Of a stretch of 64,000 nucleotides of DNA, positions 28,505 through 37,296 are shown one piece after another. The position numbers and the translations under genes are program-made. The stretch lies in the NCBI RefSeq assembly GCF_023634845.1, contig NZ_JAMLJL010000016.1, positions 17,779 to 81,778 on the forward strand. Reading direction: 5' to 3'. The DNA comes from Flavobacterium amniphilum. GTDB taxonomy: Bacteria > Bacteroidota > Bacteroidia > Flavobacteriales > Flavobacteriaceae. The notes beneath the pieces were generated by a model that saw nothing but the letters and a program-made list of their open reading frames with translations, ran no database searches and was not told the DNA's origin. The stretch's first letter is position 1. The number at the start of each line of letters is the position of its first letter.

Positions 28505-29286
28505 TGTTAAACGTCAGTTCGAGTGATTTTCGGAGAAAATCGTATCGAGAACTTTTTGTTTTGAGGATGACCTCTCGATACATTTTTATTCCGCTTCGCT
28601 GCACAAAAACACTCGAGGTGACGAACTGATTTAATTTTACCGTCAGTTCGAGTGATTTTACCGTAACGTAGTGAAGGGAAAATTGTATCGAGAACTTTTT
28701 GTTTTGAGGATGACCTCTCGATACATTTTTTATTCCGCTTCGCTGCACAAAAACACTCGAGGTGACGAACCGATTTAATTTTACCGTCAGTTCGAGTGAT
28801 TTTACCGTAACGTAGTGAAGGGAAAATTGTATCGAGAACTTTTTGTTTTGAAGGATGGCCTCCCGATACATTTTTATTCCGCTTCGCTGCACAAAAACAC
28901 TCGAGGTGACGAACCGATTTAATTTTACCGTCAGTTCGAGTGATTTTACCGTAACGTAGTGATGGGAAAATTGTATCGAGAACTTTTTGTTTTGAAGGAT
29001 GGCCTCTCGATACATTTTTTATTCCGTTACTCTACATAAAAAACACCCGAGGTGACAAACTGATTTAATTTTACCGTCAGTTCGAGTGATTTTACCGTAA
29101 CGTAGTGAAGGGAAAATTGTATCGAGAATTTTTTGTTTTGAAGAGTGGCCTCCCGATACATTTTTTATTCCGTTACTCTGCATAAAAAACACTCGAGGTG
29201 ACGAACCGATTTAATTTTACCGTCAGTTCGAGTGATTTTACCGTAACGTAGTGAAGGGAAAATCGTATCGAGAATTTTTTGTTTTA
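28505..29286. repeat. Sixfold tandem repeat of about 129-146 bp
   Basis: The core CGTCAGTTCGAGTGATTTT recurs at 28512, 28641, 28785, 28929, 29075 and 29221 (periods 129, 144, 144, 146, 146). Within each unit, segments pair with each other: TCGAGTGATTTT...TATCGAGAAC and CTCTCGATACA...CACTCGAGG, so every unit can fold. It fills the whole gap between the YchJ gene and the 2H phosphoesterase. It resembles REP-type intergenic elements of Flavobacterium. The minus-strand open frame it creates is an artefact of the period being a multiple of three. Confidence 0.9.
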
Positions 29287-29295
29287 AAATATAAC

Positions 29296-29853
29296 CTAAA
29301 AAAGCTTCCCCTGAACACCTTCCTTCATTTCACCGCCAAAAATAAATTCCTCCACAATATCAAACTGTTTGCGTTCCGGATTAAAGCGGCGTAATGCGAT
29401 GCGGTCACATAGAAAAGACAGGGCAGGTGTATTAAACAAAGCATAAGCCTTGGTGATCTGTTCCGGTTTTAAGCGGCGGCCAATCGATATATGGGGTTCA
29501 CTGCTTTTGATTTCGGTTTTGTATTTAAATCCCTGATGGAATTCCTTCATGATGGCTTTCAATTGTTCTTTGCAGCTTTCATCGGGTGCCAGAAAAAAAG
29601 CACCGTTCGGGAAGGTGTCAAAGCGGTTGAAGCGTGTTGGCTCCGGATGTAAATAGCGGCAGATGGCCATCAGATGCTTTCGGATGTTGTCCAATTCCCT
29701 TGCATCGGTTTCAAACTCATTCAACGTAATATGTGCCAGTGAATTTTTACTGTTGTACCAACCAATGACAGCAGCCAGTTGCTCTTTCATCTGTTGGACT
29801 TCGTTTATAACTTCCCGGGAAGGATGGAGGACGACGGAATAACGTTCGGGCAT
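29296..29853 (-). CDS. 2'-5' RNA ligase family protein (2H phosphoesterase)
   Basis: The 185-aa protein shows both HxT/S motifs of the 2H superfamily: HITLNEF near residue 41 and HISIGRRL near 121, about 80 residues apart as expected. These enzymes ligate or cleave 2',5'-phosphodiester bonds or cyclic phosphates in RNA; which reaction applies here is not visible. ATG at 29853 is preferred over the TTG two codons upstream. It lies 18 bp after the FrnE-like gene on the same strand and is probably co-transcribed with it. Confidence 0.88.
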   Translation of the reverse strand: MPERYSVVLHPSREVINEVQQMKEQLAAVIGWYNSKNSLAHITLNEFETDARELDNIRKHLMAICRYLHPEPTRFNRFDTFPNGAFFLAPDESCKEQLKAIMKEFHQGFKYKTEIKSSEPHISIGRRLKPEQITKAYALFNTPALSFLCDRIALRRFNPERKQFDIVEEFIFGGEMKEGVQGKLF

Positions 29854-29870
29854 GACCAATAAATTACAGA

Positions 29871-30584
29871 TTATTCACAGATACCGTCAATACCGCACGA
29901 TTCACCATCCAGTGAAATTGACTGCGGGTTCTCGGCCCTCCAGTTGGCAAAACTTTCCGTGATTACCTGAAGGAAATCATTGGGTTGTACCGCACCGCTG
30001 AATGTAATTTGGTTGTCAACCAGAAAGAATGGTACACCGCGTAGTCCCAACGACATGGATTGCCGGATATCCTGGCGGACTTCCTCTGTATAAGCCGTAC
30101 TGTTTAAAATGGCTGTTGCTTCGGTAACCGGTAATCCCACTTCGCCTGCTATGGCAAGCAAAGTATCAACAGTACCGATATTTTCCCCGTTGCAGAATAC
30201 CGCTTCAAACAAACGCTGTTCGAGCGCATGAACCGATCCGTATTGTTTCGCCCATTGCAGCAAACGGTGTGCGTGAAATGTATTCGCCCACTGCATACGG
30301 TCCATGTCGAAGGTAATACCGGAACGCGCAGCCATATCAGCCACATAAGTATTCATCTGCCGGGCTTCATCCACCGGAACATTTTTGTATTCGGCTAAAA
30401 CTTCATGGGCGTTCTTACCCGCTTTCGGATAAAAATCCGGAGCAAGTTGGTAACTGTGCCATTCAATGCTGAGGCTGTCACGGTCAGGAAACTGTGCAAG
30501 TGCCGCATCGAGATTTTTCTTTCCGATGAAGCAGAAGGGACACATGAGGTCTGACCAGATATCGATTGTCATTTTAGGAGTCAT
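29871..30584 (-). CDS. DsbA family oxidoreductase, FrnE-like
   Basis: The 237-aa protein begins MTIDIWSDLMCPFCFIGKKNL with the CPFC redox motif at residues 15-18, followed by the helical insert and the cis-Pro region GLRGVPFFLVDN, as in FrnE/2-hydroxychromene-2-carboxylate isomerase-like DsbA proteins. No signal peptide is present, so it acts in the cytoplasm. The C-terminus has a CGIDGIC pair, an additional possible redox site seen in part of the family. It is upstream of the 2H phosphoesterase on the same strand. Confidence 0.92.
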   Translation of the reverse strand: MTPKMTIDIWSDLMCPFCFIGKKNLDAALAQFPDRDSLSIEWHSYQLAPDFYPKAGKNAHEVLAEYKNVPVDEARQMNTYVADMAARSGITFDMDRMQWANTFHAHRLLQWAKQYGSVHALEQRLFEAVFCNGENIGTVDTLLAIAGEVGLPVTEATAILNSTAYTEEVRQDIRQSMSLGLRGVPFFLVDNQITFSGAVQPNDFLQVITESFANWRAENPQSISLDGESCGIDGICE

Positions 30585-30644
30585 GGACTTGGGATTTATG
30601 TTGTAAAGTTCGGAAAAAAATAAATGGGAATTGCATTGCAGTGT

Positions 30645-31160
30645 AAGAGTGTGGCTTCGGTACTTCGATACTTCGACAAGCTCAGTAACCGTAGCTCAGT
30701 AACCGGTTAGAACGTTGCCTGAGGTTCTCGAAGGCAAAAGTATGTGGCTTCGGTACTTCGATACTTCGACAAGCTCAGTAACCGTTGGAATGTGGCTTCG
30801 GCTCCGCTCAGCCACCATCGGTACTTCGACAGTTTCAGTAATCAGCTCAGCCACCGGGGAGAACGTTGCCTGAGGTTCTCGAAGGCAAAAGAGTGTGGCT
30901 TCGGCTCCGCTCAGCCACCATCGGTACTTCGACAGTTTCAGTAATCAGCTCAACCACCGGGGAGAACGTTGCCTGAGGTTCTCGAAGGCAAAAGAGTGTG
31001 GCTTCGAGAGCCTCAGCCATCGCAATAGACTTAGTTTATACGCAGGTGGTTGAGCGGAGCCGAAACCACCTTAAAACCGTGGCAATTTCGTTTTCAAAAA
31101 TGAAATTGCCACAAAAGTTGTGGCAAAAAGAAAATTAAAAACGAAATTGCCACAAAGGAT
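30645..31160. repeat. Mosaic intergenic repeat block A
   Basis: Multiple shuffled copies of a few modules fill this gap: TGTGGCTTCGG..., TACTTCGACAAGCTCAGTAACC, GCTCCGCTCAGCCACC, GAACGTTGCCTGAGGTTCTC-GAAGGCAAAAG and, at 31078-31160, the inverted pair GTGGCAATTTCGTTTTC / GAAATTGCCAC. The same modules recur at 35.1, 37.3, 40.4, 42, 44.1 and 58.2 kb. No gene is supported here. Confidence 0.9.
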
Positions 31161-31215
31161 GTTCGGGTTATTGTTGCTTTTATCCGGAATTTGTTTTTTG
31201 GATTTCTTACAGGAA

Positions 31216-31929
31216 TCAATTGGTGGCCTGCTTCTTTAATTTCAAAAACCTGAAATCATTTTTCAAACCGTTGCAATAGAGTAAACCGCCATCTAAGTTG
31301 GATGCTAAATTCAAAATAATTTTAACCGTTTCATTTGCCATGATGCTGCCAATCATTCCGCAAACCGGGCTGCTGACACCATTGATTGTGCAGGAATCAT
31401 TTTTTAACAGCGTTTCCATATCAAACAGGTCCCGGTATTGAAACTGGTTTTTATAATGAAAAAGCGTAACATATCCCTGCCAATCCGAAACCGCACCATG
31501 TACCAGCGGTACTTTGTGAAAACCACACTGTTTGTCCAGGACCAGCCGGGTCGCCAGATTATCCGAACAATCACAAACAATTGTATAATCTGAAATAATG
31601 TCGGCAAAATTATCATTGGTTATACACGCTTCAACAGCGATAACCGTTACATGATTATTTTGTGCGGCTAATTTCCCGGTCAGGACGCGGGCTTTCTTTT
31701 GTCCGATTTCAGCCGGTGTATATAAAAACTGCCGGTGTAAATTGGTTTCATTTACTTCGTCAAAATCGGCGATTCCAACTTTACCAATGCCCATTGCTGC
31801 CAGATAAGTGGCGACTACGGTGCCCAATCCTCCGGCACCGACAACCAAAACACCAGCCTTATCAATTTGTTCCTGTCCAAGTGTTCCTATTTCGGGGAGG
31901 AGTATTTGCTGACTGTAGCGTTCCTTCAT
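31216..31929 (-). CDS. ThiF/MoeB/HesA-family E1-like adenylyltransferase
   Basis: The 237-aa protein is an E1-like enzyme that adenylates the C-terminal Gly of a ubiquitin-like or sulfur-carrier protein. It shows the nucleotide motif GAGGLG at 31-36, DFDEVNETNLHRQF at 55-68 (Asp55, Asn63, Arg66), the CDCSDN block at 119-124 and the candidate catalytic Cys180 in SCTINGV, which aligns with ThiF Cys184. The paired CxxC zinc ligands of MoeB/ThiF are not seen. Its ATG overlaps the stop of the DUF4132-like gene (31926-31929). In this operon a 129-aa protein ending in Gly-Gly is the likely partner, rather than ThiS or MoaD: no thiamin or molybdopterin gene is nearby. Confidence 0.9.
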   Translation of the reverse strand: MKERYSQQILLPEIGTLGQEQIDKAGVLVVGAGGLGTVVATYLAAMGIGKVGIADFDEVNETNLHRQFLYTPAEIGQKKARVLTGKLAAQNNHVTVIAVEACITNDNFADIISDYTIVCDCSDNLATRLVLDKQCGFHKVPLVHGAVSDWQGYVTLFHYKNQFQYRDLFDMETLLKNDSCTINGVSSPVCGMIGSIMANETVKIILNLASNLDGGLLYCNGLKNDFRFLKLKKQATN

Positions 31930-34520
31930 CGGTTAATTTGTGATGTAATGGAGCTGTCCGTAATTTTATCATCGGCGGCTAACAAAAATGCTTTGGAAAT
32001 AATAACCGAAAGACCATTGTCACCTTCAAACGGCAAAAATAAATTTTCACTTACATCTTTCTTACTTCTGTCAGGAACAATACACAAATACTGATCATTC
32101 GGTTCCATTAAAATATTGGTACTTCCTATATGTATTTTATACGTTCTCAATTTACCTTTCACCACCACAAACCGGTCTTCAATATGTGTAACCGATGCAA
32201 TTTTTAAGCGGGGGATAAGCCCCTGAAGTATTTCCTTTCTGTTTTTGGCAATTTCCGATAAATCACCAAACGAATAGGACTGCCAATAATCCCTGTGGTT
32301 AGGCAATCCGCCCGAGTCACTCCAGGTAGGATCATTTCCGACACTCGCTACGCCCACAAATAAATCGACATCGCGCATCGCTTCAGAAAAAGCAATTGGC
32401 GGGACATTAATCAGTTCTATTAATTCATTTGTTTCCGAATTTACAAAACGGATTTGATCTGTCGTGACATAATTCCATATACCGGTTGCATTGAACTCAT
32501 CGTTAGCATTTAACGGATTTACCCAGTATTCCACACGGATTGCATATTCCGGAAGAAAAAGCAGGGCAGTATCCTCGTCTCCGCCATCCCAGGCCCCCAT
32601 CAATTTGGCTTTCCAGTTTCTTCCTTTGGCCAGCGTCACATATTGATGCTGTTTCAGGATATGCGATGCCATCCGGTTGCTGTAGGTTCTCGTATTGATT
32701 TCCGCTTCCGTAAGCAAATAAATTTCCCGGTAGGCTTGTTTAAACGGTTGCTGAATTTGGCCCTCCAGTAAAAACTGGCGCCATTCCTTCACTTCATTGG
32801 TACTGCTTGTTACAGGATGCCACAACGAAACCGTTGTAAACTCATCAATACCGATAGGGTCATGATGTATGGAAATCCATTGGTTATTGCTGTAAATAGC
32901 CAGGCATTCCGTTGTATCGTTGGAAAATTTAAAAATCACTTTATTGATCACAAAAGAAAGCAAACCATGCTGTATGTATTTTTCTTTGAAATAATCCAAA
33001 GTCATGGTTCTGTTGCTTCGTAACATCCGGTCAAACCGTTCCTTTTGCGAAACCGTCGTCTGGTCGATTTGTTTCTGAACCGCTTTGAGTTTCTTAAGTT
33101 TTGCCGCGAATTTGTCTTTGACCAATTGTGGAACCGATTTTTGTTGGCTACCGTCCGGTTTGATCCATTTTAAATTGGATTTACCGATGCCTGTCAGTTC
33201 AAGTACCCCGGTAAAGTCATCAAAAGTATACGTCAGCTGATGGTCTTTCAATTTAAAGTCATCTACCGCCAAATCTTCAATTTCAGTTGAAGAGATTCCT
33301 AATTTAGCGGCAGCTTCATCGATATATTTTTCAATAAGCGTTAAGGTATTGGCCTGTTTGATTTTTAAACGCAAACGCGACAGTTGGGCAATTCCGTCCA
33401 ATCCTTTTGACGCATAAAGGGTATATAAACAGGCATTCCCGATTCCTGCTGCAGCGGGTCCTTTTTCAGGAATTTTTTTGAAAGAGCGGTCGGCGAGCTT
33501 GCTGATTGTCTGAATTGTTGTGTTGTCATAAAACCAGGACGACATCCATACAAACCCCTTAATGGCATCGGCATTCAGACTGGACAAAAATTCAATTACA
33601 TTATAAGTAGATTCATATCCGCTATAGGTATAGGTTTTTACCGTTACCGTTTCTTTAAGGTTGATTACAAACGTAAACCATTCCTGCGTAACCTTCTTGA
33701 ATTTATCCGATCCGAGTTGGTCAATAATTTTTTTAGCTTCGTTCAGATATTTCTGCGAAGGTTTACCGCCATTTGCTTTTTGTGCCAGGGCAATTAATTC
33801 GAACCAAAGTTTTTTGTCTTCTTCTTTTTGCTGTTCCAATACATTATTGGCAAAGGGTTGAAATTCATCTTCCCCTAAAAAGTAAGTTGGTTTTACACCT
33901 CCTTCTTCACCTTTAGCAGCATGAAGATAAATTTTGATTTTTTCGTCTAATTTAACCTGTTCTTTGTAAAAGTAGGTATTGGGACTTTTTTCAATACTTA
34001 CAATTTCATTCAGTAACCCTACGACACTTTCAGGAATTTCGGTGGGAGGAAAACTGTATTCAATTTGTCTGAAAAAACCGGCTATGGGCCACCAGTATAT
34101 TCCGGTGTAGGTTTCATTACAAAACTTTTGTTTAAAGATTTCATAAAGTGCAACGATGTTTTTTTCAGAAAACTTCATTTTGCTCCTAAACATATTGGCG
34201 AGCATCTGGGAAGTCAACTGGTGTTCATCATGCAGTTTTTGATGACCTTTGCGGTAAGAAGGATAGGTGTTTTTGCTCGTGTTTGCCAAGTAAATGGCAA
34301 ATTCCCCCTTTTTTTCATCATCCCATTTTTTGATGGATTCATTGTAAAAGGGGATTTCCGAGAACGTAACATTATAAAAAAAGAAGTGTGTCTGGCTCGT
34401 ATATTCCCTGATACACCGGTCAATTGCCTCTCTGAATTCTGTATTTTCCTCCGTATTTTTTCCGATACTTTCTTCGGTTTTCAAACCCATGGCAGATTTG
34501 ATTTTTTTAAATAATTCCAT
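31926..34520 (-). CDS. Large DUF4132-like protein (864 aa)
   Basis: Large protein without signal peptide or membrane helices. The N-terminal 400 residues look helical and repeat-like. From about residue 400 a mixed alpha/beta part begins: LTGIGKSNLKWIKPDG, a long helix with KKLKAVQKQID, KERFDRMLRSNRTM, then FKQAYREIYLLTEAEINTRTYSNRMASHILKQHQY and WKAKLMG. This C-terminal pattern fits DUF4132, the domain found in MolR/YehI-type WGR proteins, but no WGR domain is seen here. Molecular function is unknown. It is sandwiched between the Gly-Gly-tailed protein (11 bp upstream) and the E1-like enzyme (4-bp overlap), so it could be the substrate, the ligase-like partner or the effector of that pair. 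Confidence 0.75.
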   Translation of the reverse strand: MELFKKIKSAMGLKTEESIGKNTEENTEFREAIDRCIREYTSQTHFFFYNVTFSEIPFYNESIKKWDDEKKGEFAIYLANTSKNTYPSYRKGHQKLHDEHQLTSQMLANMFRSKMKFSEKNIVALYEIFKQKFCNETYTGIYWWPIAGFFRQIEYSFPPTEIPESVVGLLNEIVSIEKSPNTYFYKEQVKLDEKIKIYLHAAKGEEGGVKPTYFLGEDEFQPFANNVLEQQKEEDKKLWFELIALAQKANGGKPSQKYLNEAKKIIDQLGSDKFKKVTQEWFTFVINLKETVTVKTYTYSGYESTYNVIEFLSSLNADAIKGFVWMSSWFYDNTTIQTISKLADRSFKKIPEKGPAAAGIGNACLYTLYASKGLDGIAQLSRLRLKIKQANTLTLIEKYIDEAAAKLGISSTEIEDLAVDDFKLKDHQLTYTFDDFTGVLELTGIGKSNLKWIKPDGSQQKSVPQLVKDKFAAKLKKLKAVQKQIDQTTVSQKERFDRMLRSNRTMTLDYFKEKYIQHGLLSFVINKVIFKFSNDTTECLAIYSNNQWISIHHDPIGIDEFTTVSLWHPVTSSTNEVKEWRQFLLEGQIQQPFKQAYREIYLLTEAEINTRTYSNRMASHILKQHQYVTLAKGRNWKAKLMGAWDGGDEDTALLFLPEYAIRVEYWVNPLNANDEFNATGIWNYVTTDQIRFVNSETNELIELINVPPIAFSEAMRDVDLFVGVASVGNDPTWSDSGGLPNHRDYWQSYSFGDLSEIAKNRKEILQGLIPRLKIASVTHIEDRFVVVKGKLRTYKIHIGSTNILMEPNDQYLCIVPDRSKKDVSENLFLPFEGDNGLSVIISKAFLLAADDKITDSSITSQINR

Positions 34521-34531
34521 AATACAACCGG

Positions 34532-34921
34532 TTACCCTCCAACTAAAGGCGTTAGTTTGACAAAAGAGATTTTTGAATCATTTCTGAAAGTCACCAGTTG
34601 GTCAAGTTCCTCCAGTTGCTGATTGTCAACCAAGATAAAGAAACCGTTTTTCTGAAAAGCATTCAAAGCAATGTACACCTGCTTTTCTGTATCAATCAGT
34701 TGCTTCGCTTTTAGTTTGTATCCGTTAAGGGTACGTTCGGCATTTGTGGGTTCCACCAGTCCGTTAAAATAGCCGGGCAAACGTTTGTTATAACTTTCAA
34801 TTTCGGCAGTGACGCGTTTTGTGATCAACTCTTCCACGGTTATGGAAGCCGATTGTACTTCGATTTCAAATTGGTTTGTAACCGTACCGTTTAAGAGTTC
34901 ATCTGAAATTAGGATATTCAT
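34532..34921 (-). CDS. 129-aa protein with ubiquitin/ThiS-like C-terminus ending in Gly-Gly
   Basis: I recognise no named family, but the C-terminus is telling: strand GFFILVDNQQLEELD, then FRNDSKISFVKLTPLVGG, ending exactly at Gly-Gly. MoaD, ThiS and ubiquitin-like proteins have the same layout (last strand, then a flexible tail ending GG). The N-terminus, with two strands (MNILISDELLNGTV, NQFEIEVQ) and a helix (TVEELITKRVTAEIESYNKR), fits the beta-grasp order, with an insertion of about 40 residues in the middle. It is the first gene of a three-gene operon followed by DUF4132-like and E1-like genes. A protein modifier or sulfur carrier activated by that E1 is the best inference; the fold itself is unproven. 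Confidence 0.7.
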   Translation of the reverse strand: MNILISDELLNGTVTNQFEIEVQSASITVEELITKRVTAEIESYNKRLPGYFNGLVEPTNAERTLNGYKLKAKQLIDTEKQVYIALNAFQKNGFFILVDNQQLEELDQLVTFRNDSKISFVKLTPLVGG

Positions 34922-35057
34922 GTGACGGATGTATCGGATTAAATTAAATATTTTTTAGATTCCCATTAGTTGCAACGGGGTTTTAAATATAGCTATTTTC
35001 AAAGGGAACAAACAAGCTAAACGGTGATAATTTTATGAACAAATAAAGCCGGATAAA

Positions 35058-35395
35058 ACGACGTTGCCTGAGGTTCTCGAAGGCAAAAGTTTGTGGCTTC
35101 GGTACTTCGATACTTCGACAAGCTCAGTAACCGTAGCTCAGCAACCAGCTCAGCCACCGGTTCAGTCGTCGGAAAGAACGTTGCCTGAGGTTCTCGAAGG
35201 CAAAAGAGTGTGGCTTCGAGAGCCTCAACAACCGCAACAGACTTAGTTTATACACAGGTGGTTGAGCGGAGTCGAAACCACCGTAAACCTGTGGCAATTT
35301 GATTTTCGAAAATGAAATTGCCACAATACTTCGACAAGCTCAGTAACCGTCTGGTGTGGCAAAAAGAAAACTGAAAACGAAATTGCCACAGGTTT
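35058..35395. repeat. Mosaic intergenic repeat block B
   Basis: The same modules as block A: two copies of the GTTGCCTGAGGTTCTCGAAGG unit (35063 and 35180), CTTCGACAAGCTCAGTAACC, a TGGTTGAGCGGAGTCGAAACC stretch and two inverted GTGGCAATTT...GAAATTGCCAC hairpins near the end (35291-35395). It lies between the Gly-Gly gene's upstream region and the 199-aa membrane protein gene. The frames open across it are not real genes. Confidence 0.88.
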
Positions 35396-35405
35396 ACTCT
35401 ATTTT

Positions 35406-36005
35406 TTAAGCTTGGTTCAGATGAATAATCCTTATGAAATCCTCTCCGGTCATTTCGGATTCATCAGTATTTATTTTGATAACATCGCCGTTATCAAGTC
35501 CAAGAATTACGAAATAGGATTTGTGTTTTCCGTTTGTTATAAGGATTCCCGTAATCAGAATCTTATTCCAGAAAATTTCAGTTCCGTCTTTTAACACAAA
35601 CGAATCGGTTTTGATTTTGATTAAAATCTTTTTTCTGGCGAAGAAAACTTGATATGAAAAAAATAAAATGGCCAGGAAGTCACCCCAAAATAATGCCTTT
35701 GCATCGAAACTGAGCGGTTTTGTTACATCAGAAGTACCGAAAAGATAAATAAGTACTAAAAAAGCAAGTACTAAAAAGAAAATAAAGACATGTTTGTTCC
35801 TGTATATGTTTTTATTATGGGTTTGCTCTTTACTTCTGTATTTTGATGACTTAATTTTTTCATATTCATTATATGTAGTTCGTGCACCGAAAATATCATT
35901 AAAAAAATCCGGTTTGATATATTTCGTATGGATTATTTCCCTTACTTCCTCTTTGGTATAATTCCCCATGTTACAATTTTGGGTTGATTTAATTACTGAT
36001 TTCAA
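35406..36005 (-). CDS. Hypothetical protein with two membrane helices
   Basis: I do not recognise this 199-aa protein. Residues 70-90 and about 105-122 form two membrane helices (VFIFFLVLAFLVLIYLFG and ALFWGDFLAILFFSYQVFF), so the N-terminal 65 and C-terminal 75 residues face the same side. The C-terminal part (IKTDSFVLKDGTEIFWNKILITGILI... LDNGDVIKINTDE) looks like a small PH-like beta domain, as in bacterial YcxB/PH-type membrane proteins. The start at 36005 overlaps the YciI stop by 4 bp; the inner ATG at 35969 is an alternative. Confidence 0.7.
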   Translation of the reverse strand: MKSVIKSTQNCNMGNYTKEEVREIIHTKYIKPDFFNDIFGARTTYNEYEKIKSSKYRSKEQTHNKNIYRNKHVFIFFLVLAFLVLIYLFGTSDVTKPLSFDAKALFWGDFLAILFFSYQVFFARKKILIKIKTDSFVLKDGTEIFWNKILITGILITNGKHKSYFVILGLDNGDVIKINTDESEMTGEDFIRIIHLNQA

Positions 36006-36292
36006 CTCTCAATAAAATCACTGAGTTTTACATCACCGCGTGTGGGAATAAATTCGGTGATCTCATACCTGGCAATACCATGTTGGTGAAACGGATCTTC
36101 CTGAATTATTTTAGCAAGTTCCTCCTTAGTAGTATTCACGGCAAGGATAACACCGCCGGTTCTCGGGTTTTTCCGTCCGGATAAGATGAATTTTTCCTGT
36201 GCGTAATATTTATCCAGGAAACGGATATGTTCCTGGAGATTTTTCTCTACTTCCTCAATCGGTTTGCAGTAGGTGAGCGCAATGATGAACAT
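36002..36292 (-). CDS. YciI family protein
   Basis: The 96-aa protein has the YciI-like alpha/beta fold: initial strand MFIIALTYCKP, helix with EHIRFLDKYYAQ, strand FILSGRKNPRTGG, helix EELAKIIQEDPFHQHGIARYE and final strand. The conserved His (EHIRFLD) and the Asp-Pro-Phe block near the second half fit the family, whose members are proposed to be small enzymes, mostly without a known substrate. It is 3 bp downstream of the secreted-protein gene and overlaps the next gene by 4 bp, so the three form an operon. Confidence 0.88.
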   Translation of the reverse strand: MFIIALTYCKPIEEVEKNLQEHIRFLDKYYAQEKFILSGRKNPRTGGVILAVNTTKEELAKIIQEDPFHQHGIARYEITEFIPTRGDVKLSDFIES

Positions 36293-36295
36293 TTT

Positions 36296-37225
36296 TTACT
36301 CGGTTTCGTTATACGAATTCACTTTGAAAAGCATGCGGAATCCGACCGGGTCTTTTTTTGAATTGGGATACTTTTCGGCATTTACCCTTTTCTCAAATTC
36401 TTTCATGATATCCAGATCCAGATCATCCTTCACGGCATAGGTGATTTCATTGGTGTCCTTTTTCAATTTAAACTCCACCATGATTTTACCCGGTTTGGTT
36501 GAATTTTTGAATAATTCCTCAAAAATGGCATTCACTTTATCGAGTATCATTTTAAGATCTTCAAGCGATGTGTTTTCCTTTAGTTCCTGATCGGTATTCA
36601 GTAGCTCAACAGTTTCCAGTTTGGTTTCTTTTTCACCTTTGTCAAGTTTGGTTATTACCTTTCCGTCCTTGTACATCACCTTTTTATCCATATCAGGTCT
36701 TGGCGCTTCATCCAGCCACATCAGTTTCAGGTCTTTCGGTAGTAAATTCAGGATGTAATTGTGTTCTTTCGTTTCCACAATCAGCAAAGGTTCTTCGATA
36801 TCGAATGAAATCACCGCCCAGTAGTATTGCAGTTCCTGTTGAGTAGCCTTACGGATCACAAAATCCCCGGTGATTTCCTTTTTAAGTTGGTCCCAGATGA
36901 TTTTCGAATCTTTCATACTCTGGCTCATCTTTCCGGCCAATTCCATTTTGTCGACTACAAAAGTCACATCTGCTTTTTCAATCTTCTGGATTTCGGGATT
37001 GTTTTTAAACCTTGACCATAATACCGGTCCTACAATCAGGTTATCCTGCAGTATTTTATAATTGTCCCCTTTTAAATTGTTGGTGATCAGTTTTTTGGCT
37101 TCTTCAATTTTTTTTGGACTGCAGTAATTGTAAACAACTCCTTTCGGGATGGTAACGGTTTCTTTTTGCTGCGCAGACGAAAACTGGAATGCCAATAGGA
37201 GTAGGACAAGGTTTGTAATTTTCAT
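36296..37225 (-). CDS. Secreted hypothetical protein with TonB-C-like end
   Basis: With the start at 37225 the product is 309 aa and begins with a signal peptide (ITNLVLLLLAFQFSSAQ). The middle part is unfamiliar (KKIEEAKKLITNNLKGDNYKI; EITGDFVIRKATQQELQYYWAV). The last 60 residues (KIMVEFKLKKDTNEITYAVKDD, then EFEKRVNAEKYPNSKKDPVGFRMLFKV) have the spacing of a TonB C-terminal domain, though without its usual Gly motifs, so this is tentative. It lies at the head of a three-gene operon with YciI and the membrane protein. Confidence 0.7.
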   Translation of the reverse strand: MKITNLVLLLLAFQFSSAQQKETVTIPKGVVYNYCSPKKIEEAKKLITNNLKGDNYKILQDNLIVGPVLWSRFKNNPEIQKIEKADVTFVVDKMELAGKMSQSMKDSKIIWDQLKKEITGDFVIRKATQQELQYYWAVISFDIEEPLLIVETKEHNYILNLLPKDLKLMWLDEAPRPDMDKKVMYKDGKVITKLDKGEKETKLETVELLNTDQELKENTSLEDLKMILDKVNAIFEELFKNSTKPGKIMVEFKLKKDTNEITYAVKDDLDLDIMKEFEKRVNAEKYPNSKKDPVGFRMLFKVNSYNETE

Positions 37226-37296
37226 GGTCATGTTTTAAGGATGTATGCAAATATATTCAAAAGGATGGATATAGTCGGGAAGGTTTTTTGTTTAAT

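Noticed and set aside
28485..29015. Open frame of 176 codons with a 48-residue internal repeat on the minus strand
   Set aside because: It exists only because the tandem DNA repeat has a period of 144 bp (48 codons); it has no start context and no protein-like composition.
28505..29286. CRISPR array
   Set aside because: Units are 129-146 bp and repeat as a whole; there are no short repeats with unique spacers, and no cas gene is in the window.
31216..31929. MoeB or ThiF of cofactor synthesis
   Set aside because: No molybdopterin or thiamin gene is near, and the zinc CxxC pairs are missing; the neighbour with a GG tail is not MoaD- or ThiS-sized.
31216..34921. Bil-type (BilABCD) or CBASS type II operon
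   Set aside because: No E2-like, JAB-like, nucleotidyltransferase or membrane effector gene is present beside the E1-like gene.
35064..35324. Short frames on both strands across block B
   Set aside because: They lie wholly within repeats, with no conserved protein features.
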